A DNA stretch of 43,892 bases from Cryobacterium sinapicolor (GCF_004403465.1 NZ_SOGQ01000045.1:13531-57422), one strand, 5' to 3'. Counted from the stretch's first letter, positions 16,936-25,946 are shown. Notes: generated by a model not told the origin, from the letters alone. Translations and numbers: made by a program.

Positions 16936-19008
16936 ATGTCTGCTCCTTATGCACCCCAAAAATCCCTGATCAAATCCCTGAACCGGCACACCAATGGCAA
17001 GCCGCGTATCACCAAGCTATGGCAACGCACCGCCGTCCTTGCGGCGACAGTGCTGGCCCTATCGGCTTTCGTTCCGTTGCCTGCGTCGGCGGTGACCTCT
17101 CCCCAGGCTGTTGTCGCTGCCCCGATCGCAGTGAAAGCGGCAGAGGCCACCTGGACCACCATCCGCGAACCCAGCACACCCCACAACACGACGCTGTACG
17201 TCAGCGCCACGTCGGTGGCTGACAAGACCTTCCTCAAATTCGACACGGCACAGTACACGGGCATGAGCGTCGTGTCGGCAACATTGGAATTGAAAGTCGC
17301 CAGCACCACCTCTACCGCACCTGGCGTGCAGGTCTATCCGGCCTCCTCGGCCTGGAGCGCATCGACTCTGACTGAAGCAAACCGGCCCGCCCACAGTGAC
17401 CAGGAACTGAGCGGTGCAACAGTTCGGGCGCTGACCGGACAGACGATGTCCGTGCCGCTCTCGGGTCTGAACGGTACAGCGCTGTCCGGGTCGACTGCGT
17501 TCGAAGTGCGCTATGCCCAGAAGTTCGTCAGCACCTCGTTCGTGGGCAAAGGGGAGGCGCGCCCCACGCTGAGGCTCGTCCTCGCGGCACCCGGATCGAC
17601 GCCCGGAACGGCGCCCGGAACGGCGCCCGGAACGGCGCCCGGATCGGCCACCGGATCCGACAACCTGTCATTCGCGGTGCCCGGGGCGAACACCACCGGC
17701 AAAAAGGTCTTTGCACACTACTTTCCGCCGTACCCCATCTCCATCGAGAACAAGGCACCCGCATCGGACTACTACGCGATCAACTACCTCACCGCGCCGG
17801 GTGAGGGGGGCATCCACGCCAACTACGGCGGATTGCTGCGTGACCGCCCCGAGGGGCGCGCTCCACTTCCGGGGGACTGGAAACTCACCGATATGAAGAA
17901 GGAGGTCACCGACGCGGCAGATGCCGGTATCGATGGCTTCACCGTCGACATCATGAGTCTGTCCGGCCTCAACTGGGAGCGAACACTCGATTTGGTGCAG
18001 GGCGCGGAGCAGTCCGGCAGAAACTTCACCATCGTCCCGAACCTGGACATGACGGCCAGCGCCGGAAAGGCCAGCATCGCGACCATAGCGGCAAAACTCG
18101 CCGAACTGTACAAGTCCCCGGCCACTTATCGTCTGAGCACAGGCGAATTCGTTCTCTCCTCCTTCGCCGCTGAGCGTCAGAACGCGGTTTGGTGGGGGCA
18201 GCTGAAGTCGACGTTGGCTTCGCAGTATGGGATCAAGACGGCATTCATCGCCGTGTTCCTGAATGCCAGTGACGAGAACCTGAAGAGTTTTGCGCCGATC
18301 AGTTATGCGCTGAGCAACTGGGGTACCCGGACGCCGGTGACCATCGAGAACGGTCCCGATTACGCGGCGAAGGCACGAGCACTCGGCGTGAAGTGGATGT
18401 CTCCCGTCGCCGTCCAGGACGTCCGACCCCGGAGCTACCTCTACGACGAAGCCGGCAATACGGAAACCCTGAAGGCGTCCTGGAAACGGGCGCTGTCGAA
18501 CGGATCTGAACTGGTGCAACTGGTCACCTGGAACGACTACTCCGAGGGGACGTCGTTCGCTCCTTCGGCAGCGCACGGCGAGGCCTTCCTAGACATCAAC
18601 GCGTACTACCTGAGCCAGTTCAAGGAGGGCTCAGCGCCGGCTATCGTCAAGGATTCGATCTACGTGACGCACCGGATTCAGCCCTATGCAGCGACGCCGA
18701 CCACGCCGCAGCAGCTCATGTCACCCACGTTGAGCGGAACAGCCATGAAACCTCGGGACACCGTCGGAGTGCTCACTTTCCTCACGGCGCCGGCGACGGT
18801 CACGGTCTCAATCGGAGGAAAGAAGACGTCGTTCGAGGCGCCGGCAGGAGAATCAAGCAGGACCTTCCCGCTGGCGCTGGGTACGATCGGTGCGAGTGCG
18901 GACCGGAACGGGGCGCAGATCGCCGCTGTCACCTCTCCGTATCCAGTCGTTGCGCGCCCTGTCGTACAGGACCTGCAGTACTACGCCGCGAGCAGCAGGA
19001 CCCGGTAA
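16936..19008 (+). CDS. Secreted GH71-like glycoside hydrolase with DNRLRE domain
   Basis: A 690-residue secreted protein. A long signal peptide ends PASA near residue 52. Residues about 73-216 form a DNRLRE-type beta-sandwich (TFLKFDTAQY, then VQVYPASSAWSASTLTEANRP), followed by a PGTA-repeat linker to about 240. Residues about 242-585 resemble the GH71 (alpha-1,3-glucanase)/GH99-like barrel: VFAHYFPPYP at the first strand, DAGIDGFTVDIM at the second, and W532-N-D-Y-S-E537 near the end, where family members carry catalytic acids. A C-terminal beta domain follows. The ATG at 16936 is preferred to an in-frame GTG inside a hairpin. It borders an EPS locus, so it may trim or release that polymer. 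Family call good; substrate unknown. Confidence 0.78.
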   Translation: MSAPYAPQKSLIKSLNRHTNGKPRITKLWQRTAVLAATVLALSAFVPLPASAVTSPQAVVAAPIAVKAAEATWTTIREPSTPHNTTLYVSATSVADKTFLKFDTAQYTGMSVVSATLELKVASTTSTAPGVQVYPASSAWSASTLTEANRPAHSDQELSGATVRALTGQTMSVPLSGLNGTALSGSTAFEVRYAQKFVSTSFVGKGEARPTLRLVLAAPGSTPGTAPGTAPGTAPGSATGSDNLSFAVPGANTTGKKVFAHYFPPYPISIENKAPASDYYAINYLTAPGEGGIHANYGGLLRDRPEGRAPLPGDWKLTDMKKEVTDAADAGIDGFTVDIMSLSGLNWERTLDLVQGAEQSGRNFTIVPNLDMTASAGKASIATIAAKLAELYKSPATYRLSTGEFVLSSFAAERQNAVWWGQLKSTLASQYGIKTAFIAVFLNASDENLKSFAPISYALSNWGTRTPVTIENGPDYAAKARALGVKWMSPVAVQDVRPRSYLYDEAGNTETLKASWKRALSNGSELVQLVTWNDYSEGTSFAPSAAHGEAFLDINAYYLSQFKEGSAPAIVKDSIYVTHRIQPYAATPTTPQQLMSPTLSGTAMKPRDTVGVLTFLTAPATVTVSIGGKKTSFEAPAGESSRTFPLALGTIGASADRNGAQIAAVTSPYPVVARPVVQDLQYYAASSRTR
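17601..17644 (+). repeat. 12-bp coding tandem repeat (PGTA linker)
   Basis: GCCCGGAACGGC recurs three times plus a partial copy inside the GH71-like gene and encodes the Pro-Gly-Thr-Ala linker between the DNRLRE and catalytic domains. Perfect repetition at DNA level indicates recent slippage, so linker length may vary between strains. Confidence 0.85.
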
Positions 19009-19030
19009 CCAGGATCATCGGAACATAGCC

Positions 19031-19066
19031 GGGTGCTGCCGAACTGCCTGCGGGTCGGCAGCACCC
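19031..19066. terminator. Bidirectional terminator between convergent genes
   Basis: GGGTGCTGCCGA (19031-19042) pairs perfectly with TCGGCAGCACCC (19055-19066) around a 12-nt loop and is followed by TTCTGTGT on the plus strand. It lies in the 83-base gap between the stops of the GH71-like gene and the minus-strand Wzz/BY-kinase gene, so it can serve both. Confidence 0.85.
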
Positions 19067-19091
19067 TTCTGTGTCGAGTGGATGAGAATCG

Positions 19092-20516
19092 CTACCGTTT
19101 GCGGAGTGCGACTTCTTCCTCGTGGCTGGGGACGGGCTGTTCGTGTCGTGACGGCTTCTGCTCCGCCGCCGCGTGCGGCATGTAATACCGGCCTCGATTC
19201 CGACCGAGAAGCCGAGCGGGGGCCAGGTTCAGGATCGCGCCGAGGACCGGCGTCCCTGCCGCCTTGAGGCTCTCGACGGCTTTCCGGAGTTCCCGCGCTT
19301 CGACCTTTCCCGACCCGACGACGAGAACCGCCCCGCCGAAATACCGTCCGAGGATAGCTGCGTCAGTCACGGGCAGGAGAGGCGGGCAGTCGATGACGAC
19401 GACGTCGAACCGGTCACGCAGTGAGGCGAAAATCTGTTGGGCGTGGGTGGAGGAAAGCAGTTCGCTCGGGTTCGGGGGAACCTGCCCTGACAACAGGATC
19501 TGGAGACCGTCCGGCCCCCAGGATTGGAGAACATCATCCACGTTGGCGTCGTGGGCCAGGATAGTCGTGAGACCGACCGTTCCCTCGAGGTTGAAATAGT
19601 CGGCCAGGGACGGTCTCCGCAGGTCCGCTTCGACCAGACACACCAGGCTGCCGGAGGCCGCGAGTGTGATGGCGAGATTCGCCGCCGTGACGGATTTTCC
19701 TTCGCCGGGAATGGACGAGGTGACGACGAACACCTTGTGGCGCTCATCCGCCTGGAGGAAATGCAGGTTCGTTCTGACCTGCTTGAATTCCTCGGCCCGG
19801 ATGGGGCTGAAGCCTCGTTGCGGTACCAGCGGGTTGTTGACACTTCCGCGGTCGTACACAATCGTCCCGAGAAGTGTCAGACCGAACTGCCTGAGCTGTT
19901 CCGCGGTTCTCACTTTCGCGCTCGTCAGCTCCCGCAGGAGAATGAAGCCGAGCCCGGCAACGAAGCCGCCCAGCAACCCGGATGCCAGTGCGATCGACGG
20001 GCTGGGGGCGGACGGCGCGGTGGGTGTCGTCGCACTCTGCACGGACTCGAGGCGCAGCGGTGTAGTGCCGTCGCTCCGTTTCGGGACCAGACGGATCACC
20101 GTATTGACCAGACTCGTCGCCACCGCGTCGGCAGTGGCGGCAGCGCGGTCCGGCGAGGTATCCGTGACCGCGATCGAAATGAGGGACGTGTTCAAAGGCA
20201 CCGAGGCAGATACCCGGTCACTGAGCTCGCCGACAGTGGTTTTCAATCCGAGCGCGGTGATCACGGGTTCCAGGACGATCTGGCGGGTCGCCATGATGCT
20301 GTAATTGCGCGCCTGCTGTTGTGAATAGTTGCTGCCCTGCGCGAGATCACTGGTGTTGTCACTACCGATTGCCGAAACGAATAACTCCGCTTCCGCAGAG
20401 TATTCAGGCTCGGTGGTCAACACGTAGACCGAAGCGGCGATGACGCCGAGAATGGTGAATGTGACGAGTGCAACCCAGCGAGATCGCAAGAGGTTCCAGA
20501 ATCCACGTTGATCCAC
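19092..20516 (-). CDS. Wzz/BY-kinase: polysaccharide chain-length and tyrosine autokinase
   Basis: A 474-residue polysaccharide co-polymerase with fused tyrosine kinase, which sets EPS chain length and export. Two membrane helices (WVALVTFTILGVIAASVYVL near the N-terminus and ALASGLLGGFVAGLGFILL) frame the Wzz extracellular part. The cytoplasmic CapB-like domain has Walker A PGEGKS near residue 270, Walker A' (LVEADLRRPS) and Walker B VVIDCPPLLPVTD near 374. The C-terminal tyrosine cluster is reduced to two adjacent Tyr (about 445-446). I chose the GTG at 20516, with GGGAAGG upstream, where the usual short N-terminus begins; an ATG at 20594 would add 26 residues. It is divergent from the SGNH/Wzy genes. 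No partner phosphatase is in the window. Confidence 0.9.
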   Translation of the reverse strand: MDQRGFWNLLRSRWVALVTFTILGVIAASVYVLTTEPEYSAEAELFVSAIGSDNTSDLAQGSNYSQQQARNYSIMATRQIVLEPVITALGLKTTVGELSDRVSASVPLNTSLISIAVTDTSPDRAAATADAVATSLVNTVIRLVPKRSDGTTPLRLESVQSATTPTAPSAPSPSIALASGLLGGFVAGLGFILLRELTSAKVRTAEQLRQFGLTLLGTIVYDRGSVNNPLVPQRGFSPIRAEEFKQVRTNLHFLQADERHKVFVVTSSIPGEGKSVTAANLAITLAASGSLVCLVEADLRRPSLADYFNLEGTVGLTTILAHDANVDDVLQSWGPDGLQILLSGQVPPNPSELLSSTHAQQIFASLRDRFDVVVIDCPPLLPVTDAAILGRYFGGAVLVVGSGKVEARELRKAVESLKAAGTPVLGAILNLAPARLLGRNRGRYYMPHAAAEQKPSRHEQPVPSHEEEVALRKR

Positions 20517-20637
20517 GTGTTCGCCCTTCCCCGTGTCGAGCGGCACCGGATTGACCAGCCAATGCTGAGACTCTATCAAGAACCTCATTATCACAGCGAC
20601 CCACGTAGGGGTGGCATATGCGTGCCACTATGAGCAC

Positions 20638-21363
20638 ATGATAGCCCGACCTCTGATGCGGCCTCGGCGGTGGAAATTTCTCGTCGTCGCCGTGCTTTTC
20701 GTGGGTGCCATCGGGCTTGCACTCCTCGCGCTGCAGCCGGTCGGCACGGAAGACGCAGGAGCGCCAAAAGACCCGTACCCCACCATCACCGCCGTTCCAC
20801 GTGCGCCCACGGCCGTGTTCCTTGGTGGGGCATCAACCTCGGGAGCCGGAGTCAGCGGCCAGGCCACCCGCTGGTCGACTGGGCTCGCTGCAGACAAGGG
20901 CTGGCAGGAGGTCAATCTCGCAACAAAAGGAGGTGTCATCGCTTTCGGAGTCACACCCGGAACCTGTGGGCCCTCGCCGTGTCCGAGCTACCAGGACTTG
21001 GTGGCCAAAACCGTCGGCCTGAACCCCTCCGTCGTCGTGGTGGCGGCGGAACGGGCCGGCATGAATGTGGATCTGCCTGAAGCAGTGGCAACCATCAATG
21101 CCGCACTTGCCGCCCTGCGCGTCGGCCTGCCCGATGCGACTCTGGTCGTCGTCGGACCGGTGGCGCCCAACGGTATGGACGATACTCGGGCAGTCGAATT
21201 GGACAGCGAGGTTCGCGCCGCCGCGGCACGCGTCGGCGCCGCGTACGTTGCTCTGCTCGAACCGAATGTTCTCGATCCATCGATGGTCGCAAGTGACGGT
21301 GTCAGTGTGAACGAAGCAGGTCATGCCGCAATCGCAGCCCGTGTGAAAACTGCGCTTTCGTGA
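20638..21363 (+). CDS. Membrane-anchored SGNH-hydrolase-like protein
   Basis: A 241-residue protein with one N-terminal membrane helix (WKFLVVAVLFVGAIGLALLAL) and an extracellular domain that resembles GDSL/SGNH esterases or acetyltransferases. Block I appears as FLGGASTSGAG, with Ser in place; the terminal Asp-His pair is seen in DGVSVNEAGHAAIA. The intermediate Gly and Asn blocks are hard to recognise, so activity is uncertain. The start at 20638 fits the basic residues before the helix; an ATG 15 bases later is possible. Its stop overlaps the start of the Wzy-like gene by 4 bases, which suggests a job on the same polymer, perhaps O-acetyl transfer or removal. Confidence 0.7.
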   Translation: MIARPLMRPRRWKFLVVAVLFVGAIGLALLALQPVGTEDAGAPKDPYPTITAVPRAPTAVFLGGASTSGAGVSGQATRWSTGLAADKGWQEVNLATKGGVIAFGVTPGTCGPSPCPSYQDLVAKTVGLNPSVVVVAAERAGMNVDLPEAVATINAALAALRVGLPDATLVVVGPVAPNGMDDTRAVELDSEVRAAAARVGAAYVALLEPNVLDPSMVASDGVSVNEAGHAAIAARVKTALS

Positions 21364-22874
21364 GGGGGCCCGGAGATGGCGCCGACGGCCGGACGTCGGG
21401 GTCAGCATCGATTTTCCGCACCGTCCTCGGGGTCACCGTTCTCGGTGCCATCCTCGCTGCCGTCATGCCACTGTCTCTCCTGGTTCAGGTGCCCGACGTC
21501 GGCAGAGGACAGGCGTGGATTCTGACTTTGGTCCTCGTCGTGTGGGCAGGTCTGCGACTCGCCCTCCTCATCGTTGTCGGCCGTCCGATGCTGTTCGACT
21601 TCTTCTTCTGGATGTTCGTCTACGTTTTCATGGGGATCGCTCCCACCGTCCAGATTCGAAGTGGTCTCATCTCGCGGACGACTCAAGGGATCGACGAGTC
21701 ACTCGAGCTCCCCACGGCCGCCCTGGTCTGTCTGGGCGTCGCCTGCTATGAAATCGGGCGATTGGTTGCTTACGGGCATGAGCGCGGCAGGCTGACAACC
21801 GGGAGTCGAGAAGAGGGGAATGCCCCCGTTCGGGCGGTAACCCAGGTGCGGACCTGGTCGACTCTGGTGCTCGTCGGCGCAGGCTTCATCTTCAGCCTGT
21901 ATTTCATCTCCAAAATCGGTTTGGGATCGCTTTTCGGTAGCAGGGATCAAGCCTTTGCCGCGCGTTCAGCGACGTGGACGGATCCTGCGGTGCGCTCGAT
22001 CATGTACGCCGTTGCCATCTACCCGTTGTTGGTGGGCATCGGCGCGCTCGTGCAGGTGAGGCGGAGGACGACGGGGCCGCTGGCGATGGCCTATGGCGGC
22101 GTGATTGCAATCGGGATCGCACTCCTACTCACTGTCGTGAATCCGGTCAGCAGCGCGCGCTACAGCCTGGGCACTGTTCTCTTCGCCCTTGCCGTATACG
22201 CGGGAGCACTGCTCACCGTCGCGCGTGTGCGAACGGCCCTGACTGCAGCACTCGTGGGATTGATTTTTCTGTTTCCCCTGGCGGACGCCTTCCGGCGACC
22301 GGAAGTCAACTTGGTGCGCAACGGTTTCTTCGGGGAGTACGAGGGGAACCCTGACTATGACGCATTCTGGCAAGTCGCCAATGCGTTCTCGTACGGTCTT
22401 GACGGGCTGATTGAACCGGGGCGCCAGGCGCTCGGCAGTGTCCTCTTCTGGGTACCCCGAGGCCTCTGGCCGGACAAGCCCGTCGACACGGGGATTCTGC
22501 TCGCTCAATATCGCGGCTACAGTTTTCAGAACCTCTCTGCCCCGCTCTGGGCGGAATTCCTGGTCAATGGCGGCATCGGTGTTCTCATCGTGGGTTTTCT
22601 CCTGGTCGGCTACGCATTGCGGGTCATGGACAGTCGACTTCTCCCCGCGGTCAAGGCCTCGGGCTATTGGGCCATTGTCGGGGCAGTCTTCCCGGTCTAT
22701 ATGACAATTCTCTTGCGCGGTTCACTTCTCCAGGCGACGGGAGTGGTGGCGGTCGCGCTGGCGTGTCTGCTTTTCGTCCGACAGCCGGTCAGGTCCCCCG
22801 GAGGCGACTCGCTCAGCGGTACGAACTGGCCAGAGTTTCAGCAATCGCCTGCATCCCGAACCGGTTCCGGCTAG
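21360..22874 (+). CDS. O-antigen/EPS polymerase-like membrane protein (Wzy type)
   Basis: A 504-residue protein with about ten to twelve hydrophobic segments and a large loop near residues 300-375 (FRRPEVNLVRNGFFGEYEGNPDYDAFWQ, then FWVPRGLWPDKPVDTG). The topology, length and the WVPR..WP..P element are those of Wzy/O-antigen polymerase-like proteins, which join lipid-linked repeat units outside the membrane. Sequence is poorly conserved in this group, so the call rests on topology and context. The GTG start overlaps the SGNH stop. The 3' end overlaps the convergent glycosyltransferase gene by 62 bases. Confidence 0.78.
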   Translation: MRGPGDGADGRTSGSASIFRTVLGVTVLGAILAAVMPLSLLVQVPDVGRGQAWILTLVLVVWAGLRLALLIVVGRPMLFDFFFWMFVYVFMGIAPTVQIRSGLISRTTQGIDESLELPTAALVCLGVACYEIGRLVAYGHERGRLTTGSREEGNAPVRAVTQVRTWSTLVLVGAGFIFSLYFISKIGLGSLFGSRDQAFAARSATWTDPAVRSIMYAVAIYPLLVGIGALVQVRRRTTGPLAMAYGGVIAIGIALLLTVVNPVSSARYSLGTVLFALAVYAGALLTVARVRTALTAALVGLIFLFPLADAFRRPEVNLVRNGFFGEYEGNPDYDAFWQVANAFSYGLDGLIEPGRQALGSVLFWVPRGLWPDKPVDTGILLAQYRGYSFQNLSAPLWAEFLVNGGIGVLIVGFLLVGYALRVMDSRLLPAVKASGYWAIVGAVFPVYMTILLRGSLLQATGVVAVALACLLFVRQPVRSPGGDSLSGTNWPEFQQSPASRTGSG

Positions 22875-23919
22875 CCCGCGCGCCGGCGCGGCCCATGCTG
22901 CGAGTCAGGACGTCGTCGCGTAGAACCGTTGCAACGGCGCCGATCAGAGCCTCGAGAGAGTCGTCCACGACAATCCCACATCCGATCTCGTCGACCGCCT
23001 GAGCAAGCCCGCAGCTATCCGTGATGACCACCGGCACGCCGAGCGACATGGCTTCGAGAACGGACATCGGATACGGTTCATCGACTGAAGGCAGAACGTA
23101 GACGGCGGCCCGCGCCAGCCGTTCATTGGTTGCATCCGGGGCCAGTGGTCCCTCCCAGGAAAGTACGCCTTTGCGATCGGCCGCGTCGATGAGGCGTTGC
23201 ACCGCCGGTCCCTCTCCTTCATCGGGACCGACCAGGGTGAACGACACCTGCGGGAATTCATCGGCAAGAGCGAGCGCCATTTCCACGAAAAGCTGCGGGC
23301 GCTTCCGGCGGGCGAGTCGAGCCAGGTAGAGCACTTCCGTGCCCGCAGGGGGACCGTGTGCGCTCACCGGCACTGGCACGCCATTGGCGAGGTGCTGCAG
23401 GTGGAGCGCTGTGCCTGCAACCGCGCTGAGATCATTCCGTTCCTGATCGGTGAGGTAGAACACCACCTTCGCCCCCCTCAGAGCCGGCCGGGTGACGAAC
23501 GCGTCCAGAGGAATCGCCAATGGATTGCCTGAAGGGTCGATCATGCCGTGAGTCTGCATCACGTACGGTATGCCAGCCTTGCGTAACCAGCGCGCCGCAG
23601 GGAGGGTGACGAGGTCACGGGCGGCATGTATGTGCACAACGTCAAAAGAGTCTGCGGCCTGTTTGAGCCAGTGCTGCAGGGCGGGTGCGCACAGGCCGGC
23701 AAAACCGATCCCCGGAATGATCGTTCGGGCGGGGAACAGACGCAGCGGCACACCGTCGAATTCATGGGGGGCTGCCTCACCGAATCCGCGGGCGCCGCCG
23801 GCTAGCACCACTTCGTGGCCTGCTTCGCGGAGTGCGCGGGCCTGGTTCAACGCGACGCGAACGGGACCTCCATACTCACCGTTGGGACTGACGAGCGTCA
23901 CGATGGAGAGCACACGCAT
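22813..23919 (-). CDS. GT4 family glycosyltransferase
   Basis: A 368-residue cytoplasmic glycosyltransferase with the GT-B fold. The N-terminal donor-side Gly-rich loop is GEYGGPVRVALNQARAL. The C-terminal domain shows the EX7E motif of GT4 enzymes (DEPYPMSVLEAMSLGVPVV). It would add one sugar to the lipid-linked repeat unit; donor and acceptor cannot be read from sequence. It begins immediately after the stop of the upstream acyltransferase gene, so the two are co-transcribed. The C-terminal 20 codons overlap, on the opposite strand, the end of the Wzy-like gene. Confidence 0.9.
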   Translation of the reverse strand: MRVLSIVTLVSPNGEYGGPVRVALNQARALREAGHEVVLAGGARGFGEAAPHEFDGVPLRLFPARTIIPGIGFAGLCAPALQHWLKQAADSFDVVHIHAARDLVTLPAARWLRKAGIPYVMQTHGMIDPSGNPLAIPLDAFVTRPALRGAKVVFYLTDQERNDLSAVAGTALHLQHLANGVPVPVSAHGPPAGTEVLYLARLARRKRPQLFVEMALALADEFPQVSFTLVGPDEGEGPAVQRLIDAADRKGVLSWEGPLAPDATNERLARAAVYVLPSVDEPYPMSVLEAMSLGVPVVITDSCGLAQAVDEIGCGIVVDDSLEALIGAVATVLRDDVLTRSMGRAGARASRNRFGMQAIAETLASSYR

Positions 23920-24522
23920 TCAGGTCTGGTCCCGGTCCTGTGAGAGCTCTGGTCGTTCCGCGCGCGGAGCTCGCAGAAGTGTTCCAGCCGGCAAGCTCCC
24001 GGAGACGAGAGCCGTCGCGCCGACGACGCTGTCGTGGCCGATCCTGCTGCCGCGGAGAATTGTTGCCCTGGCCGCGATCCATGCGCCGTCTTCCACGACA
24101 ATCGGCGCATTGTCGAATTCGAATGTCTGCGAGGTGCGGTCATGGCTGCCCGTGCACAGCATGACGCCCTGGGAAATGCACACGTCGCTGCCGATGAGCA
24201 CCGGCTCGAGATTCAGAATCCAGACGTCTTCGCCAATCCAGGAGTTGTCGCCGACGACCAGTTTCCAGGGCCAGTGGATGCGCACGCGATGGCGGATCAG
24301 GACATTGTCACCGATCGTGGCTCCGAAGAGCCGCAGGAGCGCGACGCGGAGACGGGGCGGGCACCACCACCGGACAATGACCAGTCCGGAGATGAGCAGC
24401 CAGCTGATCTGCCAGAGCGAATTCCGTCCCCGTTCGTAGCCCGCGCCGGAGAATCCGGCTAGGTTCCGGCGAGGGAGACCTAACGGTCGGGCCATCTGTG
24501 GTCTCGCGTCGCTGACTGACAT
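23920..24522 (-). CDS. WcaF-like hexapeptide acyltransferase
   Basis: A 200-residue left-handed beta-helix acyltransferase resembling WcaF/WcaB colanic-acid acetyltransferases. A hydrophobic N-terminal segment (LWQISWLLISGLVIVRWW) precedes hexapeptide turns such as IGDNVLIRHRVRIHW and VVGDNSWIGEDVWI. The catalytic-His region is GSHDRTSQTFEF. It probably acetylates a sugar of the EPS repeat unit using acetyl-CoA. It is directly followed by the GT4 gene with no spacer. The ATG at 24522 has a weak ribosome site; another ATG 27 bases downstream is possible. Confidence 0.85.
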   Translation of the reverse strand: MSVSDARPQMARPLGLPRRNLAGFSGAGYERGRNSLWQISWLLISGLVIVRWWCPPRLRVALLRLFGATIGDNVLIRHRVRIHWPWKLVVGDNSWIGEDVWILNLEPVLIGSDVCISQGVMLCTGSHDRTSQTFEFDNAPIVVEDGAWIAARATILRGSRIGHDSVVGATALVSGSLPAGTLLRAPRAERPELSQDRDQT

Positions 24523-24641
24523 GATCGTGAGTGTACGCAGACAAGCGATCAGCGGCTAGATATCCCGTTGAATGAAGTGCTGCTAGCTTGATCACATTCA
24601 ACCCCGTCGATCTGAGCGTGGGCCGGCGAGATGAGGGTCCG

Positions 24642-25946
24642 ATGAGGGCAGGTGCACCGCGGGGCAGAGGGCTGGGGCGCGTTCGAGCCCGCATGAACAC
24701 CATCATCGGTTACTCGATCTCGATGGTGCTTCTGGCCGTCGTCTCGCTTGCGGTGATCCCCTCGATGGTCGCGGCAAGCGGCGCGGCGGCTTGGGGGATG
24801 ATTGCGGCAGGCCAGTCCATCGGCGGAGTAGGTGCGGTGATCGTCGCCTACGGCTGGGGGCTCTCCGGGCCGGCCTCCGTGGCGAGGGCCGACGCGAACA
24901 TGCGCCTCACCGCCTATGCGGAGTCGGTTGTCTGCAAGCTGCTGATCATTTTCCCCGTCGGCCTTCTTGTCTTTTCGGTGGCCTGGGGGGTCGGTCGCGA
25001 CTACGCCATCTTCGCCGGAGTCGGCGCTCTGTCCACGGCGACCGTGGGATTGACTGCGAACTGGTTGTTCGTCGGACTTATGCAACCGTACCGACTCCTG
25101 GTCTTCGAAACCGTCCCGCGTATTCTCGGTACCGGCATCGGCATCTTCTTCATGGCTCACGGGTCGAGCGCTCTCGTGGGTGTGCTCTGGCAGCTGATCG
25201 GTATGGTGACGGCATTCGTGGTCTCCACCATCTGGATCCTGCGACCGTGGAGACTCCGTCGGCTTCGGTCGCTCCCGCGCAGGCGGGTCGGGGTGGTGCT
25301 GTCTTCGCAGCGGCTGGGACTGACCTCGACCGTGCTTTCCTCGATCTACACTTCGACCCCGATTGTCATCGTGTCGTTGATCGCCCCGGGCGCGCAGCCG
25401 GTTTACGCCGTCGTCGAGAAGGTGCAGCGCCAGGTGATCGTGGGACTCGGTCCATTCGTCACGATCCTCCAAGGTTGGGTGCCCAAGGCTCGACAGCAGG
25501 AGCTCGTCCGCCGAGTCAGGACGGGGCTGCTCGCCGCCGTGGTGTTCGCGGTTGCGCTCGCCGGTCTCATGCTGGCCGTAGCCCCGGAATTGGTGGGTTG
25601 GCTCGGAGGCGGCCAGATCAAACCGTCTTTTATCACCCTGATACTTATGGCGTTCATCACCGGAGTGAGCCTGATCGAGGCGGTCGTCAGCAAGGCCTGC
25701 CTGGCGGCATTGCGCAGACTCGACGTGGTGACCAGGGCGACCGCCATTGGTACTCTGGTCGGTCTGCCCTGCGTCGCTATCGGAGCCGTGTTGTGGGGGG
25801 CAGAGGGGGCGCTCTGTGGTATCTTCGCAGGGCTTTCGCTCAGGCTCCTGCTTGAACTCATAGGCATGCGCCGGGCAATCGCCCAGCGCAGCGTGAGTGC
25901 GCTCGACGTCACAATGGATCCGGAAATCGGGGTGAACGGCTCATGA
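24642..25946 (+). CDS. Wzx-like polysaccharide flippase
   Basis: A 434-residue membrane protein with about twelve hydrophobic segments, matching the MOP-superfamily flippases that move undecaprenyl-linked repeat units across the membrane. Recognisable parts include NTIIGYSISMVLLAVVSLAV at the first helix and Arg-rich cytoplasmic loops (RPWRLRRLRSLPRRR). The start is uncertain: I took the ATG at 24642, which has GAGGG just upstream; a TTG at 24588 and an ATG at 24693 are alternatives. It overlaps the following acyltransferase start by 4 bases. With the Wzy-like and Wzz/BY-kinase proteins it completes a Wzx/Wzy pathway. Confidence 0.85.
   Translation: MRAGAPRGRGLGRVRARMNTIIGYSISMVLLAVVSLAVIPSMVAASGAAAWGMIAAGQSIGGVGAVIVAYGWGLSGPASVARADANMRLTAYAESVVCKLLIIFPVGLLVFSVAWGVGRDYAIFAGVGALSTATVGLTANWLFVGLMQPYRLLVFETVPRILGTGIGIFFMAHGSSALVGVLWQLIGMVTAFVVSTIWILRPWRLRRLRSLPRRRVGVVLSSQRLGLTSTVLSSIYTSTPIVIVSLIAPGAQPVYAVVEKVQRQVIVGLGPFVTILQGWVPKARQQELVRRVRTGLLAAVVFAVALAGLMLAVAPELVGWLGGGQIKPSFITLILMAFITGVSLIEAVVSKACLAALRRLDVVTRATAIGTLVGLPCVAIGAVLWGAEGALCGIFAGLSLRLLLELIGMRRAIAQRSVSALDVTMDPEIGVNGS

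Noticed and set aside
17601..17644. Short regular repeats considered as a CRISPR array
   Set aside because: The units are 12 bp, contiguous, in frame and encode a Pro-Gly-Thr-Ala linker. No repeat-spacer pattern or cas gene exists in the window.
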